From Epiperipatus broadwayi (Eukaryota; Onychophora; Udeonychophora; Euonychophora; Peripatidae), in contig JAQFVV010000018.1 of assembly GCA_028023455.1 (NCBI GenBank), positions 4,923,800 through 4,987,799 on the forward strand: a stretch of DNA of 64,000 nt. The letters run 5' to 3'. Position numbers and translations under genes: made by a program. Of the stretch, positions 46,840 through 60,778 are shown in pieces. The notes under the pieces are model-generated. The model saw nothing but the letters and a program-made list of their open reading frames with translations. It was not told where the DNA came from and made no database searches. Position 1 is the stretch's first letter, and each line of letters opens with the position of its first letter.

Positions 46840-48249
46840 ATTAATAATCTTTTACAATTAAAATTTTTCATAGTATAGTAATAAAACTGCTTTTGTTTTC
46901 TTCTCTTACTGATTTACAAGATTCATGTTTAGAAAATGTGTTTAGAAAGAATATTTTAAAAGGCATTAGAAAAAATTTATTTAGTGATACTCATATAATT
47001 CTAAAAGTATGATGATAAGATCAAAAATTCTATCATTATGTTAAACCATGTGATATTATAGAATCTACTATTGTAGCTACAATCACATTTTCTTTAAATA
47101 GATCGTCTGAAATGAGTTAATAATATAAAAAATAATAATTAAAAAGTAGTTTATGATATAGTTAAGCATAGATTTTCATGAGAGAGGGAGCCCTGTTTAT
47201 ATTTTAAAGATTATCTCAAAGACACATTAAGGAAGTAAAATAATGATTGCTTACATTGAAAGATATAGCTGAGGATAGAATATAGTGGAGACCTATAATT
47301 TACACATGATGTTGAAAGGAAAATTTGCTGCTGAAGAAATTAAATGACCATCTAGCAAAATAATTAATAGATAGAATAATGTATCAGCAAGTTCTGAATA
47401 TATAGTTGTATTTGTGTTTCGTGGATTGATTGTATAATTATCATAACATTCATCTCTTAAGAGTTTTTTTCCCCCTGACGTTGGAATGTCTTTGGTCAAT
47501 TGTGAGTGGCTCCTGCTGCCGATAATAGCAATGATGATAAAAATAAATGTTATTACTTATTAATATGATTTTTACAGCTATTATGGAAATAATTGAATGT
47601 TATAATAAAATATGATCCAATTATTATATTCGACTATTGCTTGTTTCATGTTTTATTTTTTAATCTTTAATATTGCTCTTCCATTTCTACTCTATACATT
47701 TTGTAAGAAATTTACAAGATTATAAAACGTTTTGTTTAAAAAAAATGTAAACAATATTTAAAACAGTATATTAATACACAACACAAGCATAGAGTCCATT
47801 AATTTGTTTAATGCTAAAAGAAACATGATAACAAGAGTTAGGTATGTGTTTCTTATTGATGTAAGGATGATTGAAACTTATGATATAGCTTTAAAATTAT
47901 GATCCTTTAATAAAGTGCTAAGTGGATTGGTAAATATTGGCAAACTGTCACCAATTGTTATAATTTATCTACTCCACCTATATTTGACTTAGTATACAAT
48001 AATTATAATAAAATCCATTTAAATAATATATGCTATAAGATAACTAAATTTAAACAAAGTAGATAAACTGCAACAATCCATAAAATCAGTATGAATCAAT
48101 ATAAAGTTTTTAAATGCAAGTATGTTGGTAATAATAAAAAAAAATTTTTTTCTTGTATTATTAATATGTAGATGATGTGTTTAATAATGAGCAATAAGGG
48201 AAGATGTTTGAGGAAGATTAATGGTTACAGACGTATTAATGTAAAATAA
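46840..48249. other. AT-rich non-coding DNA
   Basis: No supported gene or repeat between the two copies of the direct repeat. Confidence 0.5.
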
Positions 48250-48432
48250 AGAGTTATTAAAATATTTTTATTCATGAAGTGAACAATAAATTATGTTTGA
48301 TAATATGTCTGTGTGTGTGTGTTTTTATGTAAGGTTTATGCTTATAATTTATGGAAATCCTAGTATTTAAAAACCTTTTGAGAACATAGTTGATCATGGC
48401 TTATTTTTGATGTGTAACGTAGATCTCTATAG
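48250..48432 (+). repeat. Interspersed direct repeat, copy 2
   Basis: The longer copy of 46705-46839. The insertion, around 48300-48360, begins near ATATGTCTGTGTGTGTG. Confidence 0.8.
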
Positions 48433-48499
48433 TATGATTGCACTCGTTGATTGTAGAATTTGATAACAGACATTATTTTTTTATTTTTTTATTTTAAGT

Positions 48500-48552
48500 G
48501 TTATACCCGGGCAACTGCCTGCAAGTGCAAGGCAGTCGTGCTGACATACTTG
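48500..48552 (-). mobile_element. SINE head fragment, tRNA-like
   Basis: On the minus strand GTCAGCACGACTGCCTTGCA and GGCAGTTGCCCGGGT match the tRNA-like unit at 53948-54027 (+). Short and truncated. Confidence 0.5.
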
Positions 48553-48869
48553 CAAAGTGAATTAAGAAAGAGCAATTTCTCATCAACTTGACAGGATTTA
48601 CTGAAGAAATCAAAATCTTCCAAGTTTTGGAAAGGAACATGCATTTATATTAAGATAAATAACTGTTGTTAATCATTCTCAAACAAATTTGATACTAAAT
48701 ATCATTTAATAGGGTATCTAAAATCATGTTTCATATTAAGTTAATTACTTGATTTACAGAGATTTTACTAAGAATTTCACTACAAGGCATATAAAGGCAA
48801 TAAACTTCTTGCATTTTTATGTAGATTGTTACTATTAATAGATCAGGTTAATATACAATTTATTTAAGT

Positions 48870-50430
48870 AATATTTTTTTTATATTTGATCTTGAATATG
48901 TACATATTAATAATAAACTTAATAAGGAGAAGTTTATAACATTGATTCTTCATATACATTGCAATAAAGCTTTTTCTAAATCTGAGTATTATCAGATGTA
49001 TTCATCTTCTTCCACACCCCCTCGAATGTTTGCTAATGCTAAATTACACAAGCCTGACACACCTCTGAGGTTGATGCTGGACTTTGGAGGCATGCATTAT
49101 TTTGAGACTGCTAAGAAGATAAATCATTGGCTGATAGATGACTTAGGATTTGAAGAGTTTACTATTAAATCTTCTTTCGAGTTTGTAGAGTGAATCAAGA
49201 ATGCGCTAATAAGGCCCGAGTTTAAAATTGCTATGTTAGATATTTCAGAGTTATATGGGTCTGTTAATAGAAAGAAGTCTATCGATATTATACAACAAGA
49301 ACTCGTAAATAAAAATGTAGCTCAGGCTCACATTAGTTTCATAACAGAATTTCTGAGATGGTTAGATGTAAATATTATGACAACATTTGAAGGCAAGTGG
49401 TACCACATAAAAGATGGGTGGCCTATGGGATTGCCCATGAGTGGCATCATGGCTAGCATCTATTTGAATTTTTATGAAAAACAAGTATTATCTGAATACA
49501 ACATAGTAGATTATAATATAATATATACAAGGTATGTGGATGACTTATTTGTTGCTGCTCCAGTAAATATTGTTGAGCACATCAAAAATTGGATACAAGC
49601 GAATGCATCATTAAATTTAAATATTACATGGGAATATATGGGCCAAGAGGTAAAATATTTAGATATCAAGGTACACAGAGAAGGAAGTATGCTTAATTAT
49701 GCAATGGTCATGAAGCCACCAGAAGTTCGTGGACAGATTCACTCTGATTCATACACACCTATGACTCACAAGTTTGCTGGATTGACATCATTTTTCTTCA
49801 GAAATTACTATTTGTGCAAGTTTGAGGCAGACAGAAGGTCTAACTTAATTAATTATACTAACAACTTAATCAAGTCAGGATACAGGCGCAATATAGTATA
49901 TAGCAAAATTAGACATTTTGTAAATAATATTGGAAAACACAGAGATAAAGACAACAGGCCTTGGATATTGTTGCCCAACGTGTACTCTTTACATAGAACA
50001 TTTTATAAGACTTTTTCTAAGGAATTTTGTTTTGAGTTTTCATACATCTATCTCAACTGATAGGCTTATTAACAACACTAAGGACACTATAGCTTCTGAT
50101 CAGACCCCACAGGCTGTGTACAGAGTGGCATGCCCTCATAATGGATGCAAAGCATCATACTATGGTGAAACGAGAGCCACCATAGCTACTAGGATATCAC
50201 AACCCAAGTATAGATACAATAAGGTACATATGAATCCAGAATGCACTTCAATTTTTGCTCAACATCAAAAATTGTCAGGACACGTGTTTGAACCCACATC
50301 TGCAAAATTGGTTTGTACTGAGAGGCATGATATTAGGCAAAAGGTAAAAGAAGCACACTTTATAGCAAAGGACTCTTTCACCATTAATCATAAAAATACA
50401 TGTTTTGCGATATGTAAAAGATGGTCTTAG
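48870..50430 (+). pseudogene. Penelope-like element 2: RT and GIY-YIG endonuclease
   Basis: One frame is readable from about 48870, through a TGA at 49191-49193, to 50060; a one-base shift before about 50045 moves it to the frame ending at 50430. Motifs in order: ANAKLHKPDTPLRLMLDF (Penelope N-terminal KxHKP..PLR motif), IAMLDISELYGSV (first catalytic Asp), GWPMGLPMSGIMASIYLNFY (G-x-PMG-P-S motif), IYTRYVDDLFVA (catalytic YVDD), KYLDIKV, then in the second frame YRVACPHNGCKASYYGETR, the Cys-bearing start of a GIY-YIG domain with Y-Y-G-E-T. The stop sits in FVE*IKN, where Arg is usual in this family, so CGA to TGA is likely. The two lesions are few, so it is much younger than PLE 1 and from a different lineage. 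The N-terminus is absent. Confidence 0.88.
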
Positions 50431-53400
50431 TGACTCATTTGCATATCAGATTTATTTATATAATGATTCCAAAGAAAGGATCATAACTGGCTATGAATAT
50501 GAGAAGTACATCTTCTTGAAAGCACTCAGACATTTAATTTAGTTTTCAATTTGTTGTTATAGCTTTACATTGGAAGTGTGAAAGCATGATTTGTTATTAC
50601 TTAATATTAAAAATAAGTAAATGCAATAAAATAAAATAATATATGCACTCATTTAAAAATAAATATCTATAAATTAATAAATACACTTAATTGCTATAAG
50701 TAACTTGTTTAATTTTTTCTATCTTACTTACTTCTAGAAAATAGAAATGAACAATTTTAATAAATAATTATTGAAATTTATCATTATAAAACATTAAATC
50801 TAATTGTCATGTGAAGGAAGTGAAATAAAATCCCTAAATAAATTGCATTAAAAATGCTGGGTTCTTTTTTATAAAAAAAAGATTTTGCCCATCCCTTGTA
50901 TATGTATTAAATGGATTATGCCCTGTACATGAGGGGTCAGATTGACCTTGGGTCAACTTGGGTGTGACAAGAATCTTGGCCTCAGGGTGGCCTTTGAACA
51001 TTCCATCATCAGATTTTCAATTGGATAGACGGTTGAAGAGTTGAAGGGTGGAGTAGATTGAAGCCTGTCCATTAAAGTATGAAGATTGGCTATTTTAATA
51101 TATATTGAACATTTATAGCATATATATGTAGAGATGGTAATCTGGACCAATTGATGATTGCTGTTTTAGCATGAAATACGTATATTGGTGATTATTTATC
51201 TTTTTGCCATATATGTGTTCAAGTGTATCAGTGTTATGAGATAGTGTGGAGAGTGGTGGGGCATGTGAAAGTCTGTGCTCATATACCCTATATATTACAA
51301 ATAAAGGTTTCAGTAAAGAATAATAAAATGTAGATCTTCAATAGCAGAAATATATATTTATGGAGTGTCACATATTTAAATAGATATAAAATTGACTAAT
51401 ATTTTATAAATATATTAGCAAGAAAAGTTAGAGGCTAACTAAAGCAATTATAAAGGTAGTTAGTCTTTATCTTTTCACCTTGCAAAACAAGTTTACTATT
51501 AACTGGAAAAGATGTTTTGATTCCTCTTTGATACTCCAAAGAAACCAAGGAAGTATTAATGTCTACTTCATATATTATTTAAGTGATTGTGAAAATGTTA
51601 TCATCATAGTAGTATAAATAATACTAAGTTTTCTTTGTGCTTTAGAACACAGATTCAAGAACTAATTGTCCTGTATCAAATATATACAAACAATATTACA
51701 AATAATCCAGTTTGATCATGCTCAATTTGTAATTTTATTGTCCAAATATTATTTGATTATTTTTTATTTTATAATTACAGGAAGACTATCACTCTAGTTA
51801 TGAAGTTATATCATGAATATTTATATGTTACTAAAATAGTTTCTATCTTGAAATTTTTAAATATGAATCATCTCATCACATTCTTTGATTTTAATAAAAA
51901 CTATTAATGTCTATGGAAATTTTTCAATTGCATTCATTTATCTCTAGGATATTGTATTCAATTTTTATTGTCAATAACATATGAATCCTCTTCAATAACT
52001 CAGATTATCATTTCAAAATGTTTCTTTTACCCCTTTTTATTCAAACACTATTAACTTTCTTATTCTTTTTTTTTATTTAGCCTCTACAAACTCTTCAATT
52101 ATACTTTTCAATAAGCACTTAGTTTATAATTACAATACAATTATTTTTTTCTTTGTTTAATTTCTTTAAGTAATAGTATTTTTTTCATTGACTATTTTTA
52201 ATATGTCTGATATAGTAATCTTATCTTTTCAATTGGCACATATAAAATAAGGGTTTTGTTCTTTTTCAGATAGTTTTGCATGTTTGTATTTATTGATAAG
52301 ATAGTAAATATAACTATCAAAAAAAGTTCTCAGAATGGTTGTATAGAATATAATTAATTGTTTTTTTATGAAAGATATAATTCATTCTGCAGCCTTCATG
52401 TTAGGAGGAATATTTTTTTATGAGAAGAGGATTTAGTTTCACTTACTAATTTTAAAAATGAATCCATATTAAAATCAATATAGCATTCATCACTGGAATG
52501 AAATGATTAAAAAAGGTAAAGTTTTAAATTTAATTGAGATTTTATGAAACAATCATTCACTTAAAAGAGAGAATTTAGTTTACTTCTAAAATAATACTTG
52601 GTATCTTATATATTGTATTTCCATTGATTATTATTTGTTTGGAGCGTAATAGTTTTCAGAATAATGATGAAGTCTCATAACTTTGCTCAAATTTTTTGAA
52701 ATTAATTTTTTTTGTTATTGAAAATACATAAATCTTTATTTACTTATTGTGAATAAACTGTTTAGAAGCATATTCTCATTTATATTTCTATAAAAATGAA
52801 TAATGATAAGAAATTTATAATGGCTATACTGCTAAAAATAATATTTTATAATTAAGATAAATTTCAATCCATGTTTTTCAAAATCCATGGAAAATAAATT
52901 ACCATTATAAGTATGGGAAAACTGAAATGTATATAAAGTATCCTTCATATTTTATAATTTAAAGTTAAAAAGACATTTTTATTTAAAAAATGTGTGCATA
53001 TGAAATATTAGTTTCATAGTAGTATATTGTTTTAAAAAACAGGTTTAATATAGAATATTGTATAATATTTAGATATTTGCAGATCTTTTATATTTATATT
53101 CCATAACTAGGAATCTTGATTTTAATTTTACAAATACCAAGACATAAATATTTAGAAAGATTTTTAAAATCATAGTTCAAGATTTTATTTTAAGATATTA
53201 TTTACTGAAAAAATATTTGATTGATGTTTGGTTTTATCAAATTTTATATATATTATCTTTCTAAAATTAAAACATCTTCAGTCACTGGCATTGTTGTGTG
53301 TGCATATGTGTGGCATAGCTGTTTAATGAAGTTTTCCTTTCTTGAGCATTTCATAAATATGGAATTTGGCAAATTTTATTTATACATGAATGAAACAATA

Positions 53401-53947
53401 CTAAGAATAAAATACAATAAGTGTGGATAAAGCACTTAGAGAAAATCGCTTTCAAAGAAAATTTCTACCTATCCTAGGTGGGTATTAGCTCTAAAATCAA
53501 ATAACAGTAAAGAGGAGAATATGTCATTTAATTTATTTATTTTTTTTCAAAAAAAAAAGTTATCAAAGTAGTAAAATATTGCATTTTAGTTTTAATTTAT
53601 CAATGTTTATTATAATAAAAAAAATAGTTGATGAGTGATGTAGCTAGGAAAAAATATTTATTTCTATGGCACTAGCTTCAGGATAAAAAAAAAAGCAGTT
53701 GTAAGATGCTGAAAAGTGATATGTGTAAGAATGATAGAAAGTATATATTTATTTTGTAAAATAAATTCTTCTAGTCATTTACTGACTTTTGAACAAAAAT
53801 TATACTTGCACAGCACTAACTACTGAAATATTGTTATTCTATAGAACAATGGACACACTGTTATTATCATAATGATATTGTTATGTAGTCATATGTGTTA
53901 ATGAAAAGTTTTTTCAAATTCTAAACAAACTCAAGATTTTTCCGAGA
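50431..53947. other. Non-coding DNA downstream of PLE 2
   Basis: Mostly AT-rich with no gene. A patch at 50890-51290 has clearly higher GC and may be the 3' part of PLE 2 or another repeat (see findings). Confidence 0.5.
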
Positions 53948-54027
53948 AGTCAGCGCAGCTGCCTTGCAAGCAAGCTGTTATTTGCAGATGGTTGTTGCGG
54001 GTTCGCCTCTCAGCCGATGCTATGACA
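53948..54027 (+). mobile_element. tRNA-derived SINE head
   Basis: AGTCAGCGCAGCTGCCTTGCA (A-box region) and GCGGGTTCGCCTCTCAGCC (B-box region) about 45 bases apart, then GATGCTATGACA and an A-run. It matches the inverse fragment at 48500-48552. Higher GC than the flanks. Confidence 0.65.
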
Positions 54028-55470
54028 TATAGAAAAAAAAAACAAGATTTTTTTTTTTTTCAAAAAGCCAATTCAACCAGAAAATCTGCTCAGAAAATGT
54101 TTATCTAGACATTTTTACTTAGGTGTTAAAACCGAAAAGGAAAAACAAACTTTTATTATTTCTCTATAGAAAAAAATCTTGAAAGGCTTTTATCCTGTAA
54201 TGGATATATTTAAAGATTCTTTTATCTCAGTTGAATGGTTTGCTGAAAAGGAGGTTTTAGGATTCCAAGATCTCTTTTGGCAAACTGTTTTATTATTAAA
54301 CGATGAACTGTTAGCACTAAAGCCATTCGATTATTATTTTTATTTTTTTTAAAGTAAAGTGTTATTAATAAGTCAGAAATAAATATTTTTATATAAACAA
54401 AAGTCTTAAATATGAAAATAAAAACTTTGTTATTGAAAATTTCTGTGAATAAAAGCAAAGTTGGATCCTTGCCAGCTTTAAACAGTTTGTCACCTAATCA
54501 CATTTTAAATAAAAATCAAATTCTTTTGAAAATAGGTTATTGCAAAGATGAGTTCAACTTCACTACCAGAGATGATAAAATCTATGAACCACAACCAGTT
54601 AATTTATAACAGGTTTAATTTCAAAATACATTAGCACATATTTCTTTGATTTCTTTGAAAATAATATTAATCATTATTTATATTAAAAACATATACTCTT
54701 AATCATAGAGCTCTGAAACTGTATTGAAAAATTGCAAACTAATGATTATTTATAAAATATAATGCCTTTGAGTTTTCACACCTGTTTTTTTTATTACTGT
54801 AGTGATGTAATTTCAAAATATGTTTGATGTGTACTGTATTATTTGTATTTATTTAAGTATTTTAGAATTAATCTACTTTCTAGCATATAATTAAAGTAGC
54901 AGACACCTATGGTCAGTCACTAAACTAAAATTTTTGATTATAGACCTTTCCACACATTTGTTAAAATAAATTTCTAATTCAAACAAGAGCATTATATGAC
55001 AATGAAATTATAATCTCTCTCTAATTGAATTCTGGGGATTTATTTTTTAATAAGAAATACATATTGCTAAATATTTGAAAATAATGTAATATCTGACTTA
55101 TGAATGTAAAACTAAAATAATTCATTAGTTAATTGAGAAGTGCAAATATTAATCATCAGATATCTCCTTAATGTTTTGACCTTATGCTTAAAGAATTATA
55201 GAAAAAAAAAACTATGCAAAAATCTAAGAGAAAGTTAGCGTATGGATAGTAATAAATATTGCAAGGGATCTCTTGCTTGAACATGATATAAACATGAATA
55301 TAGAGGCAGTTCTAATGTTTTAGAATTCCAAAAATGTGGAAAATCTTGGGCTTGAGGTTGAAAGATGGTAAAAGTTTAAGTTATAATTATAAATTTATTT
55401 AACGCACATTAATTACATAAGTAATATTTTACTAAGGCAATAACCGTGCACTTGAAAATGCGAAGGTAAA
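54028..55470. other. AT-rich non-coding DNA
   Basis: No supported feature. Confidence 0.5.
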
Positions 55471-55571
55471 TGGCTGATGGAGGTTGAATTAGATCCTAAG
55501 ATCTAGGTGCAAACCTTCCTGCTTTCATTGATTACTCTGGGTTGCACTGAGTGGTACTACTGTGTAAAGTA
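55471..55571. mobile_element. MITE copy 3 (partial)
   Basis: ATTGATTACTCTGGGTTGCACTGAGTGGTACTACTGT-like sequence matches the right arm of MITE copy 1. The upstream part (TCCTAAGATCTAGGTGCA) matches the inverse of its central region. Only one arm remains. Confidence 0.7.
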
Positions 55572-55599
55572 TATGTAAGTATATGAAATGGTCATCATG

Positions 55600-57640
55600 T
55601 GATGTTTTGATGGTTTTATATCTACCTGCCAAAGGATGGTGGAACTCTTTAATAAAAATAAAACTTGTACTCTGAATACAGGAATCAGATTCTGAGTAAT
55701 TTCTAGTCAGAAAAATGGCATGAAGCCATTAAATACCAGATCATGCAGGAAAGGTTGTATTATTGGATGTAAAACACATACCAGTTTTTTAGACAGCAGA
55801 TGGCAAAGCTATGAACTTTATCAGTGTGCAGCATGACATAAAGCTAAATAATAAGGATAATCTGACAATTTACCATTTTGGGTGGAGCATGTGGTCAATC
55901 ACAGATTGAAAAACCATTGAAGATGTTGCTGTGTTCCTAAATGCACTAGATATGAGCTACCAGAATCAAGATGGAAAAAGCAATCCTGCAGTTAGTCCAG
56001 AAGTTATCTAGAAGGGGTGATGTGTCTATTGGTTATATCAACATCAGGCATGGCCAAAGATACTGATCCTATAGATGATTGCGAAGGAGTAAAACAAACT
56101 CAGACAATAGTAAGAAAACAGGTAATATATCATTCTAGGAGTCAATCTAGTCCATGAATGGAGCATGTGGTTGCAAACTCCATCTCCAGAAATATCTCAA
56201 TAGATGCAAAAGTTGATGTTAAAAAAAATTAAGGCTGGCCCACTCTCTGTCTATCCTGGATTTGTTTGGAAGGACTGATGATTATGAACAATGGAAATTG
56301 TACTATGGTTTTGTAGAAATAAAAAATATGTCAAACCCAAAAATGACTTTTATCCAGAAAATGAACATTTAGAGTATTAAAATATACTTTAAAAAAAGAT
56401 TATCAGCTTGCCGAAAAGCAAGAGACATTTAAAAGTATTAAGACAATGATTTTTGTGAGACAGACACTTGAAAATGGACACTAATTAAAGGAAGAGATTT
56501 CTAGCAAGAAAGCAGGAATAATATTGATATTAACATTTTAACTAGAGATATACTATAAAAAGAAATGGGCTTAAACTTATAGAATACTGAAATATAAATA
56601 AATGAAAGTTCTACTATTCCATTGTCTCCTTTTAATGGGAAGAAATATATAACCCTAGTGGCAGCAGTGTAAATGCTACTCAAGAAGATTTCAAGAAAAA
56701 TGTGCATGTTCACTTACACATACCTGTACACAATAGAGATAAGGAAAATATGCAGTTAATAAATAAAACAGTATTTTTAGATTTTTTTTTAGTTTAATTT
56801 GTTCTAAATTGTATTGAAATAAAATCTTTACTGATTTTGATTGGAAAAAGTTTGGTGATTTTGAATGAAGGAAAAAGAAGATGAGTTAACATCTTTTTAT
56901 TATAAATACAATAAGAAGTGTTGACAAAGAATTTTCTTTTTGTAATATATAAACAAAAGAAGGCAAACCTCTATTTCTTTCTTTTGGTAAAGAATAGATA
57001 ATATTTTTTTTTGAAATCCGAGATTAGTCAGCATTACAGTAGGTGCTATAGATAGCAAAGAAGATTACCCCTACATTATAAGTATGCATGGTAGATAATG
57101 GGGCAGACAAAAAAAACAGGCATTCAACAGTCAGCTTTATTCAAGTGAGGATTAATAAAATTCTATACTGCAAAGTATATAGTAAAGCAGTGGAAGTGTA
57201 CCATAAAGAGAATAATTTGCCTTGTTGCTAATTAAAATTACAAGCTTATAAGAGAAGCTATAAACTTAGGAAATCTTTTAACATGGAGGCTAGGCAAAAA
57301 CAAGTAGTTTGTCAGTTGAAAACCCTAAGCATGCCACCCAGACCTGTAGATAAAGTCTATGAGAAATTATAGTACCAATTCTTATCTGCCAGAAAAGGAA
57401 AAGACCTGACTATGCAGCTAAATTGCCAAAAACTTACATATATTCAATACATAATACACTAATACAAAACTAATATACTTCTCTAATGTGTGAAGAGAAG
57501 AAATATATATTTCTGGAAAAAATTTATGAAAGGACTAAAGTAATTATAGAGAAGAAAACATCTAAAACTTAAGAGGGAGAATACTAAATATGGTGAATGG
57601 TAAGATATTAAAAGATTAAGTTATTCCTTTTTCAAATATT
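55600..57640. other. Degraded sequence of unknown origin
   Basis: Slightly less AT-rich than its surroundings, with short protein-like stretches such as LDLFGRTDDYEQWKLYYGF near 56250-56320. These could be an old retroelement gag (BEL/Pao-like style), but no motif is decisive. Confidence 0.25.
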
Positions 57641-58528
57641 AACCCTTAGGGGCTTGAACAGCCATTTTGAATGTCAAAAAAAAATTACAGGACATATAAT
57701 TTTAAATGAAATTTCTAATTTATTACAATAAATATAAATATATATATATATATACATTTTTAGAAAGTGCAAATATGAAAGAATGTAATAAAGCTGATAA
57801 AATAGTCATTACCAAAAAAAAAAAATTAAAAAAGATTTTTTTACATTTTTAAACATATTTATTTTTACATAGATTCACAAATTCTCAATTTTGAAAGGTA
57901 TAACTTAAAATTACAATTTCATAGACAGCTTCATCACATGAATCTCAAAATGGTGAAAAAAATGATATATAATACATCTTACCTCAGATAATTTTTCTAT
58001 GCAAAATTTACAAAAACAGTGCAATTGGTAAGTTCCATTTTTACTAGCCACCCTACATGTTCTACTTTTATAACAGAGTATATGGTAGAAATGTTTGGTT
58101 GTCCTTGCATGCAGGTATCTGTTAGAAATATGTTTGGTTTTTAGTGGGGAAAAAAATAACAGAAATAATTTACAAGATGTTGAGGACTTTAGTAAATTAT
58201 ATAGTAATGTATAGTATAGTATAATATCATTATATATTACTTTTATTATATTATATTATATTAGTGAAAAATGGAATGGTGTGTGACCTAAAATATGTAT
58301 TCTTTTCAACTAAATAAAATGTACTCAAAAAATAAATATCAAGCAAAAATTTCTCCAAGTTAAAATGAACAAAAAAAATCAATAAATATCAAAATAAACA
58401 AATTTATTATGAGCACTGATTATATATGTGTGTGGGAGATGAAATATGAGAGTGGATGTCTTGGTATATGATGAGTGTGGATGTGCATGTTTTTATATTA
58501 TTCAAATGTATTGTCTAAAATTCTATCG

Positions 58529-58561
<33 letters not shown>

Positions 58562-58627
58562 TTCTATATATATATATATATCAAATTCTATCATATATAT
58601 ATATATATTTTTTGCATATATATATAT
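57641..58627. other. Non-coding DNA ending in a cluster of TA runs
   Basis: From 58528 to 58627 four (TA)n runs are separated by short TTTTCTA- and CAAATTCTATC-like spacers. No gene. Confidence 0.6.
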
Positions 58628-60626
58628 TTTAATGGTCACTGAAATGAGCCTTTAACGTATCCACACTACGAGGACGCCACTAGGCCATTTGGACCTAGAA
58701 AATTTATATAGTAGGCAGATACGTAAGTTAAGGTTGAAAAAATTTTATATATATTATTCTGGCCGTTTGCCCAATGTCACTAGCTCATAGAGTAGCAGAG
58801 AATTTAAACATTTTTATAAGTTTTAATAGATTTAGATTCTCAAAATATATTAATATTTAAAACAATAAAATAAAAGAAGCCACTGCCAGCAATTAACACA
58901 CAAATAGATTTTATTAACATACATTTAAAATTGAGCACTAAATTTATTTTTAGATTTTAACATTAATAATTTGTTTAAATTTAAATTCAAATTACTATTT
59001 AAATAAACTGCACAGATGGATATTTAAATTATATTTTACTTTAGCATGTCGAGTATAGATAGGCTACATAGATTTTTTCCACATAAAAACTTATCAAAAC
59101 ATTCATTCAATCTCAGACTAAAAGTTCATAGCCAACCCAAGGTCAGCTTCCAGATATATATTTGCAACCAATGTAATATGAAGATGCTAGCATAAAACCA
59201 CACTGACAGGAATGTGCATCTGACAGCATGATATTATTTGAAGGAAATGATCCATGTCCAGAACAGGAAAGTACATCTGTCTGACTAAGAAATCATGTAT
59301 GGTTATTTTTAAAGAGTGCTACTTATGGGGGAGAGCGGTCTTTCTGCCGTCTTATAAATTCCTGTCCATAGAGCTAGAAGGGGTCAATGGTGCAGGAAAT
59401 ACATCTGTGATCATTTCAATGATATGACTGCCTCTTTGGGGTCATGCATTCAGGTGGGCACATTGCTCTGTATGCTAAACACGCTTCACATTACATTAAT
59501 ATAAACACCCATATATCCCTCCACAAGCATTGCCCTAACTATGAAACAAATAGCCTGAAATTAAAATCCCTTAAATTAAACATAAATGAATTTAAACATA
59601 GTTCTTAATCTTTATCCATGCAGCTATCTACACCCAACTTTAATTTAATACATTTTATTTAACAGATAGAAATAAATAACCTAATTAAATACAAACATAA
59701 ATAATTAAATTTTAAAAAATGGAAATGATTGAAATAACAAACGTATATCAAAACAAATATTTATAATTGATTTAGAGTTCTATTCTTGGTCAGATAAGAG
59801 TACATTCATTTATATTACTTTTTTTTTGATTGATTACTTATTGACATTATACGGTAATTATTTAACAGAAAGTTCAATTGGTAAAAGTTTATACTTTACG
59901 GATTCTGCAGATATTGAGGTCCATCTTCATGATCACTTATGTACATTGTTTGTTCTTCCTTTTTAAAAACGAAGCCGCTACTTGTCATTCCTTTTTGGTC
60001 CCTAACTGTCATAGGGAGGTCTCAGCTGGTTGTCTGAAAATTAAATTTATTGCAGACTTCCACATCATGAAAATCTCAATATAGCTAGTTATAACAACAT
60101 ATTCATAGTCAGCTCTCAGATAACAATTATAATAATAATTTGGCTTTTATATTTTTATTAGTCTCTTATCATCCAATCTTTGGATTCAACCGGCAAGATG
60201 TCACTAATCCTCTGGTGTTTCAATTACAGTCCGTGCTGACATTTCTGGTGTTTGCATTGGTCATTTAATTTCTTTGTACTCTCTTATCTGACCCTTTAAT
60301 TTATTTTAAATGCCTCAAGGGCCAGTTTGCTTTTGAACAATCATTTAATTAACAAGACAATCATTTCCATTTTCTAAGATTATAGAAATCAACATTATTT
60401 CTATTTCCAAAAATATCAAATCTTTATATCTTTACATTTTTACAAAAAATTACTTTCAAATATTTTTATTTTTTAAAATAGTTTTAAAGTTGTCCATCAT
60501 GTGATCTATATATACGTTAAACAGTTTTTAAGTTAAGTTTTTTTCTTTTTAATAAATCAATTTTTATTTATGATCCTTTTTATTTTAATTTTAAAATAAT
60601 GTGATGGCATATTATATTCCGTTACA
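58628..60626 (-). mobile_element. LTR-A copy 2
   Basis: About 2.0 kb. It shares with copies 1 and 3 the CCTAG hairpin module (58671-58698), the GTAGGCAGATACG block, CACTAGCTCA, AAGCCACTGCCAG and the terminal CCGTTACA. It is the most diverged copy, and its first bases (TTTAATGG) have lost the TGTAA consensus, so the start is approximate. Confidence 0.7.
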
Positions 60627-60702
60627 ATATATATATATATAATTCTATTGTATATATATATATATTGTTTTGTATGTGTGCATATATAATAAAGAGTTAT
60701 AA

Positions 60703-60770
60703 ACTAGGTGAGAAAAATAATTCAAAAAAAGTTTTTATATTATTTCACCTGTGTTATATCATATATATAT
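60703..60770 (+). repeat. Direct repeat flanking LTR-A copy 3
   Basis: About 66 bp (ACTAGGTGAGAAAAATAATT...TTTTTATATTATTTCACCTG) that recurs at 63021-63086, on the other side of LTR-A copy 3. Confidence 0.75.
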
Positions 60771-60778
60771 ATATATAT

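Noticed and set aside
57642-57670. Left end of another piggyBac-like element (TTAACCCTTAGGGG), with possible right ends near 63662 or 63920
   Set aside because: No matching inverted terminus at a sensible distance with shared sequence could be confirmed.
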